A DNA stretch of 64,000 nt from DATGZX01 sp035296965 (GTDB lineage Bacteria > Planctomycetota > Planctomycetia > Gemmatales > Gemmataceae). Under the pieces are notes generated by a model, which was not told the origin of the DNA, did not search any database, and saw only the letters and a program-made list of their open reading frames with translations. The stretch is from the NCBI GenBank assembly GCA_035296965.1, contig DATGZX010000009.1, forward strand, positions 1 to 64,000. Direction: 5' to 3'. The position numbers and the translations under genes were made by a program. Shown piece by piece: positions 26,512 to 35,571 of the stretch (position 1 is its first letter; every line of letters starts with the position of its first letter).

Positions 26512-26874
26512 TTAGTTCAACCAGTTCTGAATTTCTTCGCGCGTCAAGTGTTCAGCCAGTTCACAGCCGTGGAAGAAAATGAAGGTTCGCGGCACAGAGC
26601 GTATGACACGGACGTGCACGCCGCGGGCCTTGCTCCGACCCCACGGTTCGACGAACAACGTCTTGCCAGGAAGAACCGCATAGGGCAGCACGATGCCCAT
26701 GCCTGTCTCAGAGATGTTGTAGACCAGGCCCGACCAATTGCCCACGCCGGTCGCGTCCTCAGGCCGGACCACGCATTCTCGGCTGCACAAAAAACGCTCG
26801 GCCCCGCGCCGCTCGGCTTCATCTACCGCTATCTGCTCGACGCATCGTTGGGCGGGATGGCTAGCTATTGACAT
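26512..26874 (-). CDS. PilZ-domain protein
   Basis: 120 residues. The c-di-GMP-binding pattern is visible as RxxxR in RRGAERFLCSRE (near residue 25) followed after a beta strand by NISETGMGI, which is the (D/N)xSxxG motif. PilZ proteins sense cyclic di-GMP and control motility or exopolysaccharide. The C-terminal TREEIQNWLN helix is typical. Start ATG 26874 is chosen because the longer frame has no motif support. It lies 20 bp from the convergent coiled-coil gene. Confidence 0.82.
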   Translation of the reverse strand: MSIASHPAQRCVEQIAVDEAERRGAERFLCSRECVVRPEDATGVGNWSGLVYNISETGMGIVLPYAVLPGKTLFVEPWGRSKARGVHVRVIRSVPRTFIFFHGCELAEHLTREEIQNWLN

Positions 26875-27328
26875 GACAACCTCGGGAATGGCGGGGAGTT
26901 GAGGAGGTGCGCAAGCATAGGACGACGCACGATTACAGTCAAATGGTGCAGTACGTTCAAGCTCCGTCAGTATTTTCGCGGCCGCCGAGACCCGATCTGG
27001 CCCGGCCGCATGACGGACAGATCGGAATTCCCAGAGGAGTGTGTCGCCCTGATGCGAGTTGGCAGGCAAGCGTGCCTATCTTTTAAGCACATCGCGTCGC
27101 GCACTTGCTCCTTCTTGGTTTCCACCAATAAGTCTGAACCACCTTGCTCGCAAGCACTTCCTGCAGCCGATCGCCGCCTGCTCCATTTCTGGCATGGCGA
27201 TTGCAAATAGAGTCGATTCCTTGCTACCTCTCTTTGCCCGCTTTCCCTTGGCTGGATTACGTGCTGCAGGAATTACCACGCTGGCTCCGGGCATGCACGA
27301 GCATGGTTGCCGCAAAGGAGAATCAACC
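26875..27328. other. 454-bp divergent intergenic region
   Basis: It separates the PilZ gene (minus) from the HAD phosphatase gene (plus). The plus frame of the HAD gene is open back to 27059 but is not protein-like there. A strong ribosome site (AAAGGAG) lies immediately before GTG 27329. I see no RNA gene, repeat or clear promoter. Confidence 0.35.
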
Positions 27329-28192
27329 GTGAAGCACGGCTACTTGATCGACATGGACGGCGTTTTATATCGGGGTCCCGAACTTATTCCAGGAGCGGAC
27401 TCGTTCATACGACAGCTCCGCGCCCGAGACATCCCTTTTCGATTGTTGACCAATAACAGTCAGCGGACGCGCCGAGATGTCGTTGCCAAACTGGCCCGGA
27501 TCGGCATCGACGTGGAGGAAAGCCACATTTTCACGAGTGCGATGGCCACAGCGCGCTTCCTGGCCCAGCAAAAGCCCGAGGGCACAGCTTTTGTCATTGG
27601 CGAAGGCGGCCTGCTTACGGCACTGCACCAGAACGGCTACGCGGTCGTGGACCATGAGCCTGATTATGTCGTTGTGGGTGAAGGCCGGACGTTCAACCTC
27701 GAACTCGTTGAAGCAGCGGTACGGATGATTCTTGGTGGCGCCAAGCTCATTGCCACCAACCTAGACCCGAACTGTCCAACTCAATACGGACTACGTCCGG
27801 GCTGCGGAGCCATGGTGGCTATGCTGGAGATTGCCACGGGAGTCAAAGCTTTCAGCGTCGGCAAGCCGAGCCCGGTCATGGTGCGTGCTGCCCGCAAGGA
27901 ACTGGGGTTGAGCACCGACGAAACCACGATCATTGGCGACACCATGGAAACCGACATCCTGGGAGGAGTTCAACTGGGCCTGCACACGGTCCTGGTGTTG
28001 AGCGGCGGCACCCATCCGGAGGACCTGGCGGGCTATGCTTACCGTCCGGAAATAGTCGTGGCATCGCTTGCGGAGTTTGCAGAGTTGCTGGAAAAGACGG
28101 CCTGGCGGCCATTTTGGCCGCCGCTCAACGGCGTACGAAACAGGCAGCCGTTCGACCTCAGAGAACTCGGCACGGAAATGATCTCACAGTAG
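27329..28192 (+). CDS. HAD-superfamily subclass IIA phosphatase (NagD-like)
   Basis: 287 residues starting at GTG 27329, AAAGGAG upstream. HAD motif I is DMDGVLYRG at about residues 8-16, with nucleophile and acid/base aspartates. Motif II is LLTNNSQRTRRD and motif III the Lys in GKPSPVM. Motif IV is GDTMETDILGG. The C2 cap of subclass IIA is the segment with DYVVVGEGRTFN. NagD-like enzymes dephosphorylate sugar phosphates or nucleotide monophosphates; the substrate here is unknown. Cytoplasmic. Confidence 0.9.
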   Translation: MKHGYLIDMDGVLYRGPELIPGADSFIRQLRARDIPFRLLTNNSQRTRRDVVAKLARIGIDVEESHIFTSAMATARFLAQQKPEGTAFVIGEGGLLTALHQNGYAVVDHEPDYVVVGEGRTFNLELVEAAVRMILGGAKLIATNLDPNCPTQYGLRPGCGAMVAMLEIATGVKAFSVGKPSPVMVRAARKELGLSTDETTIIGDTMETDILGGVQLGLHTVLVLSGGTHPEDLAGYAYRPEIVVASLAEFAELLEKTAWRPFWPPLNGVRNRQPFDLRELGTEMISQ

Positions 28193-28227
28193 ACAACGGC
28201 TCCGTGGAAACAGGACCGCCGCCGGAT

Positions 28228-28722
28228 TCACTCTCGCGGCTTGGTTTCTTCCTTGTAAACGGTGAAGCCGGCCTTCTGATAGTTCGGCAGCGCGGCTGGA
28301 TGGTCGAAGTTGCACGTGTGCAGCCACAGACGCTTCGGTCGATAGCTCCAGGCCCTGTCGATGGTCCACTGCAGGAAGTACCTCCCCAAGCCCCGGCCGA
28401 GGAATTCGGGCATGAGGCCGAATTGCTTGAGTTCGATTTCGCCTTCCGTGCGGCGATCCAACTCGGCAAAACCAGCCGGCACACCCGCGACGAACAAGAC
28501 ATGCACCTCGACGCCTCGATCGTGAATAATCTGCGCCAGTTCTGCGTCGGAGAGCTTCTTCCGACTCGTCCAGTCCCAATCTCGACCCACGGCGTCGTAG
28601 AGAAAACGATAGTAAGCGAGTGTCGGTGTGACGGCGTGAATGACGGCTAAGTCATCCACGGGCACCGGAACGCTTCGTTGCGACTGGGTGACCATCTCCA
28701 GGTACGTTGTCTTGACGTTCAT
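28228..28722 (-). CDS. GNAT-family N-acetyltransferase
   Basis: 164 residues with the acetyl-CoA-binding motif A region LMPEFLGRGLGRYFLQW at about residues 108-124 and the C-terminal NYQKAGFTVYKEE typical of GNAT enzymes. It acetylates an unknown amine. Start ATG 28722 has a GGAG box 8 nt upstream; the frame is open far upstream but not protein-like. Followed upstream by the DUF1990 gene on the same strand, about 95 bp away, so they may form one operon. Confidence 0.83.
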   Translation of the reverse strand: MNVKTTYLEMVTQSQRSVPVPVDDLAVIHAVTPTLAYYRFLYDAVGRDWDWTSRKKLSDAELAQIIHDRGVEVHVLFVAGVPAGFAELDRRTEGEIELKQFGLMPEFLGRGLGRYFLQWTIDRAWSYRPKRLWLHTCNFDHPAALPNYQKAGFTVYKEETKPRE

Positions 28723-28817
28723 CTCAGGTCTCCGCGGATTTCGTGCCGGATGGTTCCTGACGCCCATGTGAAAGGCACAGTTCCTTTCTCTCCCATGAGT
28801 CGCCTGCGTCACGCGGG

Positions 28818-29402
28818 CTAACTGACCGAGCGTTCGACTGCTCTGGCCAGCGCTCTCGCTGAATCGCGCCCAAATCGCTTTTGAACCATTCGCATCCACG
28901 GGTATCCCAGCCGGGCCAGCAGATGCCGGGGCCGGGAGAACGCGGAGATGTCGTAGCAGACGGCATCGCTTGCGCGGTCCCATTCGACTGCAAATCGTTC
29001 CTCTCCGCACGCGAGATGTGCGGGGAGAGTACCGTATGCGAACCCGAACTGTTCGACAGGTCCATTCACTTCCACAACGTAAACAACCCGGCAAACATTG
29101 AGCCACCAAAGACCGAGCGAACGGGCCAGAGTGGCCACAACCTGGCCAGCATAGGTTGGCGGTCCAGGCGCGCTGGCCTCTAACCAACCTAGGCGCATAT
29201 GGTCCCAGCGTTCCAGGGCGGCTCGTGCTGCTTTGAAAACGCGCTCACCCCGGCCAAGGTTGATCCGTGTGTGATCCACAATATATCCTGCCGGCGGCTG
29301 CCCCGCGCTGGCCCCGACGGCCGGGTAACTGAAGTCCAGCGGCGCTTGCGCCTGCATGAGGTTCGCGATGATGACACCTGAAGGCTTGCGAAGCCACAAC
29401 AT
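28818..29402 (-). CDS. DUF1990 family protein
   Basis: 194 residues. The DUF1990 pattern is visible in the HTRINLGRGERVFKAARAALERWDHMRLGW stretch and in GFAYGTLPAHLACGEERFAVEWD. The family is widespread in bacteria and plants without proven function, possibly a lipid-binding START-like barrel. The ribosome site GGGAGGAATTCC directly precedes ATG 29402. Next upstream is the short inverted-repeat element. Confidence 0.82.
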   Translation of the reverse strand: MLWLRKPSGVIIANLMQAQAPLDFSYPAVGASAGQPPAGYIVDHTRINLGRGERVFKAARAALERWDHMRLGWLEASAPGPPTYAGQVVATLARSLGLWWLNVCRVVYVVEVNGPVEQFGFAYGTLPAHLACGEERFAVEWDRASDAVCYDISAFSRPRHLLARLGYPWMRMVQKRFGRDSARALARAVERSVS

Positions 29403-29452
29403 GGAATTCCTCCCGAGATCTGCCAGCTACGTTTCATTTTAGCCCTTTGGAG

Positions 29453-29580
29453 AGTCGCTTTTGGAGCCTGCTGAAAAAGGGGTCTGACCCCCTACGAAGC
29501 TTCACTGATTTCCCGCTTTCTTGAGGATCTGTCGCCATTCGTGGAAGGGGTCTGACCCCTTTTTCAGCAGTCGCTTTTGC
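29453..29580. mobile_element. MITE-like element with terminal inverted repeats and flanking direct repeat
   Basis: The left arm (29468-29491) begins ctgctgaaaaaggggtctga; the right arm (29547-29570) is its reverse complement apart from the central trinucleotide of ggggtctgacccc. Between the arms are about 55 bp without a reading frame. Both sides carry agtcgcttttg (29453-29463 and 29569-29579), an 11-bp direct repeat. The right copy shares its first two bases with the end of the arm. This is the layout of a recently inserted non-autonomous element. The same ggggtctgacccc core occurs with REP-associated (Y1) transposases in many bacteria, which is from memory. Confidence 0.7.
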
Positions 29581-29762
29581 GGCAGGGATTGCTCGACACT
29601 GGCACAATCTTGAGAGATAATGGAGCTTCACCGAACAGAGAATCGCCGATTGGATTGGCCTTCCCAGAGTGGGTACCGTTAGCTCCTCCTGGTAAGCTCG
29701 GGCATGCTCCGCCTCAAGGCGTCAAGCGAACTCGTCCAGGAGGTTCATACCCGGGGCCTGCG

Positions 29763-29990
29763 ATGAGCATTTGGATATGGCTTGTTCTCCTGGCGGGTGT
29801 CGCGGCTCTGGCCTTTGGGGTATATCGCTTCGTTCAGGCCCGCACGCCCAAGGCTGAACCGTATTTCCGTTTCCTTTGTCCCGGTTGCGGACGAAAGCTT
29901 CACTATCGCGCGCATAAAGCGGGCCAGCGTGGAATCTGTCCAAGGTGCAAGCAGCAGTGCGACTACCCCAAGATTCCTAACAATCAATAG
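29763..29990 (+). CDS. Small membrane-anchored zinc-ribbon protein
   Basis: 75 residues starting at ATG 29763. One trans-membrane helix (WIWLVLLAGVAALAFGVYRFV) at 4-24 is followed by a cytoplasmic or periplasmic zinc ribbon with CPGCGRKL and CPRCKQQ. It is the same ribbon type seen in the coiled-coil and PQQ-propeller proteins of this window. No function known. It lies just downstream of the inverted-repeat element and upstream of the convergent permease gene. Confidence 0.65.
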   Translation: MSIWIWLVLLAGVAALAFGVYRFVQARTPKAEPYFRFLCPGCGRKLHYRAHKAGQRGICPRCKQQCDYPKIPNNQ

Positions 29991-30027
29991 TGAACCGGGA
30001 GCTGCGAGGCGGGGGCTTGCAGGTCCC

Positions 30028-31131
30028 CTAGGTATGGATGGCGTCGAAGAGCACGAAAGCCAGTGGGCCAAAGGACAGAACCGGAAGCCAGGCAGCCAGG
30101 GCAGGGGAAAGGGACTCGCTGTCGCCCAGATGCTTGCACGCGAAACAAGCGCCGAAGAAGACGGCACACATGAGCAGGCATAGGGCCGTACTGATGAATA
30201 CGTTTCGATTTTGGTCGCGAAGGATCACCGAAAGCCCCATGAAGACCAAAAGCAGGCCCAGAACGGGGCGTGTCAGGCGCATGTGAAACAGGACTGCCAT
30301 CGACGCCAGACGCGAAGAGTCGGCCCGGCCAAGCTCCGTAAAGATCAAGGGTGTCGAGGCATAGACGAACCAGGTCTTGCTGCGTGTTATCGTTTCGAAT
30401 GTGACTTCCTGCGTGTGCAGGAAATACTTGCCGGAGTCCAGGACTTCCAGAATCGCCGGATTGTTCCATCCTTCGAGTTCGGCGGGCTGCGTTCCCGTGA
30501 GGAGCCAGCCTCCCGTATGTTTGCCTTCGCCGGGTGGAGAATAGTAGGCCTCTTGCGCTACCAGGTGAACCAGGTCGTGCGAGACTCCTTCTGGAATCAA
30601 GCACTGGAACTTCTTGACGACCATCTGCGCTCGCGAAGCTGTCACGCCGGTGATGTGAATGCCGTTGGGCTCATAGGCGTGGTGCACCTCCAGATCCTTT
30701 TCACCGTTGGGGTCGTCGCGAGAGTAGAACAAATAATTGGCTATGCGCGGAATGACCAGCTCTTGATTGGCGACCGCGATAACCAGCATGCCGCAGGCGC
30801 TGAGCAGCACCGGCCGTACGACTCGATGTGTGGACACTCCCGCGGACAGTAGCGGCAAGAGTTCATTGTTGCGCTGCATCATCGCCACGGTGAACATGGC
30901 CGCCAGTAGGATGATCGCCTCGCTGAGCCGGTCGAAGATTTGCGAGATCTTGTAGCCGTAGTAACTGCCGATGTGGATCAAGACCGAGGCCAGGCCGCGG
31001 TGGTGCTCCGTGAAAAAATCGTCGACGTTCGTGAACAGGTCAACGACGATGTAAAGACTGAGAAGGCTTACCAGGCAAACGATATAGGCCTTGAGGTAAC
31101 TGCGAACTAGCAGCCGGTCGAGCAGGTTCAT
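30028..31131 (-). CDS. LptF/LptG-type permease (YjgP/YjgQ family)
   Basis: 367 residues with six hydrophobic helices: N-terminal (LKAYIVCLVSLLSLYIVV), EAIILLAAMFTVAMM, VVRPVLLSACGMLVIAV, and three near the C-terminus (TRPVLGLLLVFMGLSVIL and others), with a large periplasmic loop in between. This is the layout of LptF/LptG, which move lipopolysaccharide out of the inner membrane with the LptB ATPase. Only one copy is here and no lptB is near, so the cargo in a planctomycete is uncertain. Starts with ATG 31131. Transcribed with, and 79 bp downstream of, the phosphatase gene. Confidence 0.82.
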   Translation of the reverse strand: MNLLDRLLVRSYLKAYIVCLVSLLSLYIVVDLFTNVDDFFTEHHRGLASVLIHIGSYYGYKISQIFDRLSEAIILLAAMFTVAMMQRNNELLPLLSAGVSTHRVVRPVLLSACGMLVIAVANQELVIPRIANYLFYSRDDPNGEKDLEVHHAYEPNGIHITGVTASRAQMVVKKFQCLIPEGVSHDLVHLVAQEAYYSPPGEGKHTGGWLLTGTQPAELEGWNNPAILEVLDSGKYFLHTQEVTFETITRSKTWFVYASTPLIFTELGRADSSRLASMAVLFHMRLTRPVLGLLLVFMGLSVILRDQNRNVFISTALCLLMCAVFFGACFACKHLGDSESLSPALAAWLPVLSFGPLAFVLFDAIHT

Positions 31132-31210
31132 GCTTGCACGTCCGTCTTTCAGAGGGGACCGAAAAAGGAGTCAGGCCTGTTTCTTCGATATAAAACGCGA
31201 GCGCCCTTGG

Positions 31211-31840
31211 TCATTGGCCGCGCACGATCCGTTCAGGATTTCGAATGCCCGGCTTGTAAGCGAGGATGTACTGAGTGATATAGTCGTTGGCCGACGAACA
31301 GGGCCATTCGCCGAAGCCATTGTCTTTCAGTTCCTCGATGGCCTCATACGGAGTCCAGTGGTCATACTCCATTCGATAAACGGCCGCCATCACTCCCGTG
31401 CGATGCAGTCCCGCCCGGCAGTGAATGAGCACCGGAAAATTGACCGGGTCATCCATGATCGCGAGAAAACGGTCGATCGCCTCGGGGCGGTAGGGGCCCA
31501 CGCGTCGGCGCGAAATCAGGTCGGGGGGGATGTACACATAGCGGGCGCCCAGTTGCCGGCAGAGTTCACTTTCCTTGATGGTTGCTTTTCCAAAGTAATG
31601 CACGCACACGTCGGGATCGGGATATTCATCCTGGAGATTGACGATCGTGCGGAAGTGAAGACGGGCGGCGGCCTCGGCAAACCCGTCGGCAGTCATTTGG
31701 CCGCTGCGATAGAAAAGGCCTGGTTCCACTTCGCGAAGACGTTTGGAGTGCGTATACACCCAGCGATAGCGCACCGTTGGCACTACCGTGACCAGGGCGG
31801 CAATGAGCAGTCCACAGGTCCAACGGCAAACAGCACTCAT
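31211..31840 (-). CDS. Membrane-anchored dual-specificity/tyrosine phosphatase-like protein
   Basis: 209 residues. One N-terminal membrane helix (CGLLIAALVTVVPTV) at about 9-24, then a catalytic domain with FRTIVNLQDEYPD, the P-loop HCRAGLHRTG (Cys141-X5-Arg147) and the general acid loop before it. This is the cysteine-based phosphatase fold. Start ATG 31840 has AAGGAGGAAGG about 7 nt upstream, which decides it over the open frame to 32038. A related protein is encoded at 39293. Substrate could be a phosphoprotein or a phospholipid/phosphosugar; not decidable. Lies between LptF/G-like and rdgB-like genes. Confidence 0.8.
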   Translation of the reverse strand: MSAVCRWTCGLLIAALVTVVPTVRYRWVYTHSKRLREVEPGLFYRSGQMTADGFAEAAARLHFRTIVNLQDEYPDPDVCVHYFGKATIKESELCRQLGARYVYIPPDLISRRRVGPYRPEAIDRFLAIMDDPVNFPVLIHCRAGLHRTGVMAAVYRMEYDHWTPYEAIEELKDNGFGEWPCSSANDYITQYILAYKPGIRNPERIVRGQ

Positions 31841-32067
31841 GACCAGGCCTTCCTCCTTGAGAGATGTCGGCGCGCAGAGAGGAAACTCCAGACCGATGCG
31901 CGGCGGGATTCTGCCAGCTTCCGCGAATAACCGCAAGGGCAAACGCCTCGAGCGCGCAAGCTGACATGGCAAGAGAGAAAGTTGGCGTTGAGTAGCGAGA
32001 ACGCGTAAGTGAACGAACCTTGTCAAGAGGTTTCGCACGTCTCAGACTTGGACGCGGAACCGTCGCC

Positions 32068-32688
32068 TCAGGAGTGCTGAAACAACGGCTCCATTGCACG
32101 TAGAATCGGCCGCAGATTCCCCAGGGCGCGTGCGCGATGGCTGATGGCGTGCTTCACCCGAGCGCTTAGCTCGCCGAATGTCCGGTGGTACTCAGGAATC
32201 AGGAAGTAGGGATCATAGCCAAAGCCGCCTTGGCCACGCGGTTCACGCGTGATGATGCCGTGGCAGCGACCTTCGACCAGGGCCTTGACCTCGCCTCGAG
32301 GGTCAGCCAATGCGGCCGTGCAGACGTAGTAAGCAGCCCGAGAGTCGTCCGGTAGCGGCGCCAACTCCGCAATCAGACGTGCATTATTCGCCGCGTCGTC
32401 TCCCTGGCGGCCGGCGTAGCGCGCGGAGTAGACACCCGGACGGCCGTTCAAGGCTGGAACCACCAGGCCGCTGTCTTCTCCCAGGACCCATTGGTTCAAT
32501 GCTCTGGCGAGCTCGGTTGCCTTCTTTCTCGCGTTGGCCTCGAATGTCGTCCCATTCTCGACTACTTCCGGAGCGTTGGGGAATGCGGTCAAGTCTCCTA
32601 CCTCGAAACCAAGGTCGCCCAGGATCTCGAAGATTTCTTCGCGCTTCTTGAGGTTGCGTGTTCCAGCGATGATACGCGGCGGCGGCAT
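32068..32688 (-). CDS. rdgB: XTP/dITP diphosphatase (RdgB/HAM1)
   Basis: 206 residues. TRNLKKREEIFEIL at 10-23 is the nucleotide-binding Lys region, LGEDSGLVVPAL carries the metal site, GRQGDDAANN and the GQGGFGYDPYF signature are typical of the family. It hydrolyses non-canonical purine triphosphates to monophosphates, keeping them out of DNA. Cytoplasmic. Start ATG 32688 with GAGGG just upstream; the frame is open to 32745. The gene ends 228 bp upstream of the phosphatase start. Confidence 0.93.
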   Translation of the reverse strand: MPPPRIIAGTRNLKKREEIFEILGDLGFEVGDLTAFPNAPEVVENGTTFEANARKKATELARALNQWVLGEDSGLVVPALNGRPGVYSARYAGRQGDDAANNARLIAELAPLPDDSRAAYYVCTAALADPRGEVKALVEGRCHGIITREPRGQGGFGYDPYFLIPEYHRTFGELSARVKHAISHRARALGNLRPILRAMEPLFQHS

Positions 32689-32846
32689 CCCTCGTGCTCC
32701 TTCCCGTTGGACCATGTGTTCCGCAAGTCGGCCCGGCATCTGCATTCGTCTTTTTCGTTGTCATTCCTTCCGTCGTCTGTTATCTACTTCTCGGTCGGCA
32801 GCGTCCAGCGCAATGCTGGCATCCAGAGTCGAACGAGGAGACAACC

Positions 32847-33917
32847 ATGAGACTACGACGCGGCGTGATTTCGACGTTGGTTAGCCTTCTGGGGCTGACC
32901 AGCGCCTTGTGTGCGCAAATACCGGAGGATCTGGCCGGCAAGAAGGATTTTCGAGCCTTCCGCCTCGCCAGCACAGATCCGAAATTCAAGAACGGCGATT
33001 ACCGCCGCATCGAGCCGAACAGCACGCTGGAGCTCGGCAAGATCGAAGGCCATGGGCGCATTACCCATATGTGGTTCACGATCGCCGCAAAATCTCCGGA
33101 CCATCTGCGCGAGCTGGTTTTACGCATCTACTGGGACGGGGCAGAGAAGCCTGCGGTCGAGTGTCCCCTCGGCGATTTCTACGGGCTGGGCTTCGGACAG
33201 TACCTGGAGTTCAAGAGTGCACCTATTGCCATCGGCGCGATCAAGGCCCTCAATTGCTATTGGCCAATGCCTTTTACCAGGGGAGCACGTCTCACGCTGA
33301 CGAATGAAGGCAAAGAGCGGGTCGATAGCTGTTACTTCAACATCGATTACCGATTGGATGACAATCCTGCACGCGACCTTCGTTACTTCCACACGCAGTA
33401 TCGCCAGGCCTTCCCAGCTCCCAAAGGCAAGGATTACCTGATCCTGGCTACAAAGGGAGCCGGGCATTACGTCGGCTGCTTCTTAAGCGTCATGGCCAAC
33501 AGCGATGGCTGGTGGGGCGAAGGGAACGATAAGTTCTATGTCGACGGCGCCACCAAACCGACCATCGAAGGCACCGGCAGCGAAGATTATTTTTGCGGCG
33601 CCTGGGACTTCCAGCACGCCTTCTCGAATCCTTTTAATGGAGTCCCTTTGTACGACAACCCCAAGAAGGGCGGCGAAAAACGGGGAATCTTGAATACTTG
33701 CTATCGCTGGCACATCCTCGATCCCGTACCGTTCAAGAACTCACTGCGCTTCACCATTGAGCATGGCCGGCACGGACCGGATGACGATCGGACTCCCCTG
33801 CGAAACCATTACTCGACGATCGCCTACTACTACTTGGATAATCCCGAAGGGGATGGCCCGGCGTTGCCCGCATACAAAGAACGCGTTCCTCATCTTTTGG
33901 AGCAGTCGCGTAAATGA
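32847..33917 (+). CDS. Secreted DUF2961 / GH172-type protein
   Basis: 356 residues with a signal peptide (MRLRRGVISTLVSLLGLTSALCAQ) from ATG 32847, which has GAGGAG 6 nt upstream. The DUF2961 family signature is IEGTGSEDYFCGAWDF at about residues 242-257, with the acidic pair expected of a glycoside hydrolase. DUF2961 was defined as glycoside hydrolase family 172, members of which act on fructofuranose or arabinofuranose linkages. Substrate here unknown. A DUF1501 gene follows 130 bp downstream on the same strand, suggesting a shared glycan-degradation role. Confidence 0.85.
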   Translation: MRLRRGVISTLVSLLGLTSALCAQIPEDLAGKKDFRAFRLASTDPKFKNGDYRRIEPNSTLELGKIEGHGRITHMWFTIAAKSPDHLRELVLRIYWDGAEKPAVECPLGDFYGLGFGQYLEFKSAPIAIGAIKALNCYWPMPFTRGARLTLTNEGKERVDSCYFNIDYRLDDNPARDLRYFHTQYRQAFPAPKGKDYLILATKGAGHYVGCFLSVMANSDGWWGEGNDKFYVDGATKPTIEGTGSEDYFCGAWDFQHAFSNPFNGVPLYDNPKKGGEKRGILNTCYRWHILDPVPFKNSLRFTIEHGRHGPDDDRTPLRNHYSTIAYYYLDNPEGDGPALPAYKERVPHLLEQSRK

Positions 33918-34047
33918 GGACGGGTGGCAAGTGACGAGATGACAGCGCGGATGACAAGATCGACGCCGACCCACGTTGTCGCCTTGTCACGCGTTCCCAG
34001 CGCGATTAAAGTGAAAGCCGGCTTTCTTCCCGCCTTGAGGCATATTG

Positions 34048-35457
34048 ATGCTAACGATCCAGCACCACGGCTCCCGACTATGCGACGGCTTGACGCGCAG
34101 GGAATGGCTGCAAGCCGGCGGCCTGGGCCTGGTGGGATTATCCCTCCCTGCACTGGTGCAGGCGCGGAGTACCGAGAACGCTGTTCCCAGTGGGGACCGC
34201 TCGTTCGGCAAGGCCAAGTCGTGCATCATCTTGTTCCTGACTGGCGGGCCGCCGCAGCATGAAACCTGGGATCCAAAGCCGGACGCGCCAGTCGAGATCC
34301 GTGGCGATCTGAAGCCCATCCTTTCTGCCGTGCCCGGGATGTTTGTCGGTGAATTGATGCCGCAGGTCGCCCGGCTTACAGACAAGTGCTGTATTCTCCG
34401 GGCGGTCTTCACCAATGACAACGCGCATTCGTCGAGCGGCTACTGGATGTTGACCGGCTACCCGCACCTGCCGACGAACGTGGAGAACAGCAAACCGGGA
34501 GCGCCAAACGATTGGCCCAGCATCGGCGCCGTGGTGAAACGCCTGCGGCCACGCAATGGCATGCTGCCTTCCGCCGTGACAGTGCCGGAGCATATCTGGA
34601 ATACCGGCGGCATTAGCTGGCCGGGACAAGACGCCGGTTTCCTGGGGCGCGCGGCCGATCCCTGGCTGATGACTTGCGATCCGTCTTTGTCCAGCTTTCA
34701 GGTACCGGAGCTAGGACTGCCTGCTGAAGTACCTTCCTTGCGCCTCCAGGCACGCCGCACGCTGCTGGAGCAAGTCAACCTTCACCTGGATGGGATCGAG
34801 CGCAGCGCTGCTATGGGCCGCTACGATGCTCACAGCAAGCAAGCATTCGAACTGCTTCGTTCGGCCAAGGCTAGGCGGGCCTTTGATCTGCAGTCCGAGC
34901 CGCCTGCGGTACGCGACCGTTACGGACGGAGTCGGTTCGGCCAGAGTGTGTTGCTGGCGCGCCGTCTTGTCGAAGCAGGTGTCGCTCTCGTGCAGGTCAA
35001 CTGGACGCGCACCAAGGAGGACAGCGACATCAATCCAGTTTGGGACACCCACGCCAAGAACAGTGAACGTCTGAAGAAAGCGCTCATGCCGCCCATGGAC
35101 CAGGCCTACTCGGCCTTACTCGAGGACCTTGCCGCGCGCGGGCTGCTCGAACAAACGCTGGTGGTTTGTACGGGCGAGTTTGGCCGCAGCCCGCGCATTA
35201 ATGGAGCCGGAGGCCGGGACCACTGGGGGCATGTGTTCTCCGTCGCGCTGGCAGGCGGCGGCATTCGCGGCGGGGCAGTTCACGGCGCTTCGGACCGCAT
35301 TGGCGGTCACCCGAAAGAAGGCCGCGTACAGCCTCAGGATCTCACCGCCACGATTTTTCATTGCCTGGGCTATCGGCCTGAAACCGAAATCCACGACTCC
35401 CTGGGCAGGCCGCTGGCGATCAGCCGCGGCGAGGTCATCCGATCCATCCTCTCATGA
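34048..35457 (+). CDS. DUF1501 secreted sulfatase-like protein (second copy)
   Basis: 469 residues. The Tat-type signal TRREWLQAGGLGLVGLSLPALV lies at about 17-38. IILFLTGGPPQHETWDPKP and NAHSSSGYWMLTG correspond to the early metal-site region, and VVCTGEFGRSPRINGAGGRDHWG to the late one. The shape matches the DUF1501 protein at 8540, but this copy is not next to a DUF1549 gene. Start ATG 34048; TTG 34045 is directly ahead. Exported, substrate unknown. Confidence 0.85.
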   Translation: MLTIQHHGSRLCDGLTRREWLQAGGLGLVGLSLPALVQARSTENAVPSGDRSFGKAKSCIILFLTGGPPQHETWDPKPDAPVEIRGDLKPILSAVPGMFVGELMPQVARLTDKCCILRAVFTNDNAHSSSGYWMLTGYPHLPTNVENSKPGAPNDWPSIGAVVKRLRPRNGMLPSAVTVPEHIWNTGGISWPGQDAGFLGRAADPWLMTCDPSLSSFQVPELGLPAEVPSLRLQARRTLLEQVNLHLDGIERSAAMGRYDAHSKQAFELLRSAKARRAFDLQSEPPAVRDRYGRSRFGQSVLLARRLVEAGVALVQVNWTRTKEDSDINPVWDTHAKNSERLKKALMPPMDQAYSALLEDLAARGLLEQTLVVCTGEFGRSPRINGAGGRDHWGHVFSVALAGGGIRGGAVHGASDRIGGHPKEGRVQPQDLTATIFHCLGYRPETEIHDSLGRPLAISRGEVIRSILS

Positions 35458-35571
35458 AGTCTTGGCCAAGGGCCTTATGTTGGACAAGGCACTCCGCTCA
35501 CTACCCCGAGCCGGTCGCGCGGATAGAATAGTGCGAGCTAACTTTGGCTTCCAAGGTCGATGAGGACGGCG

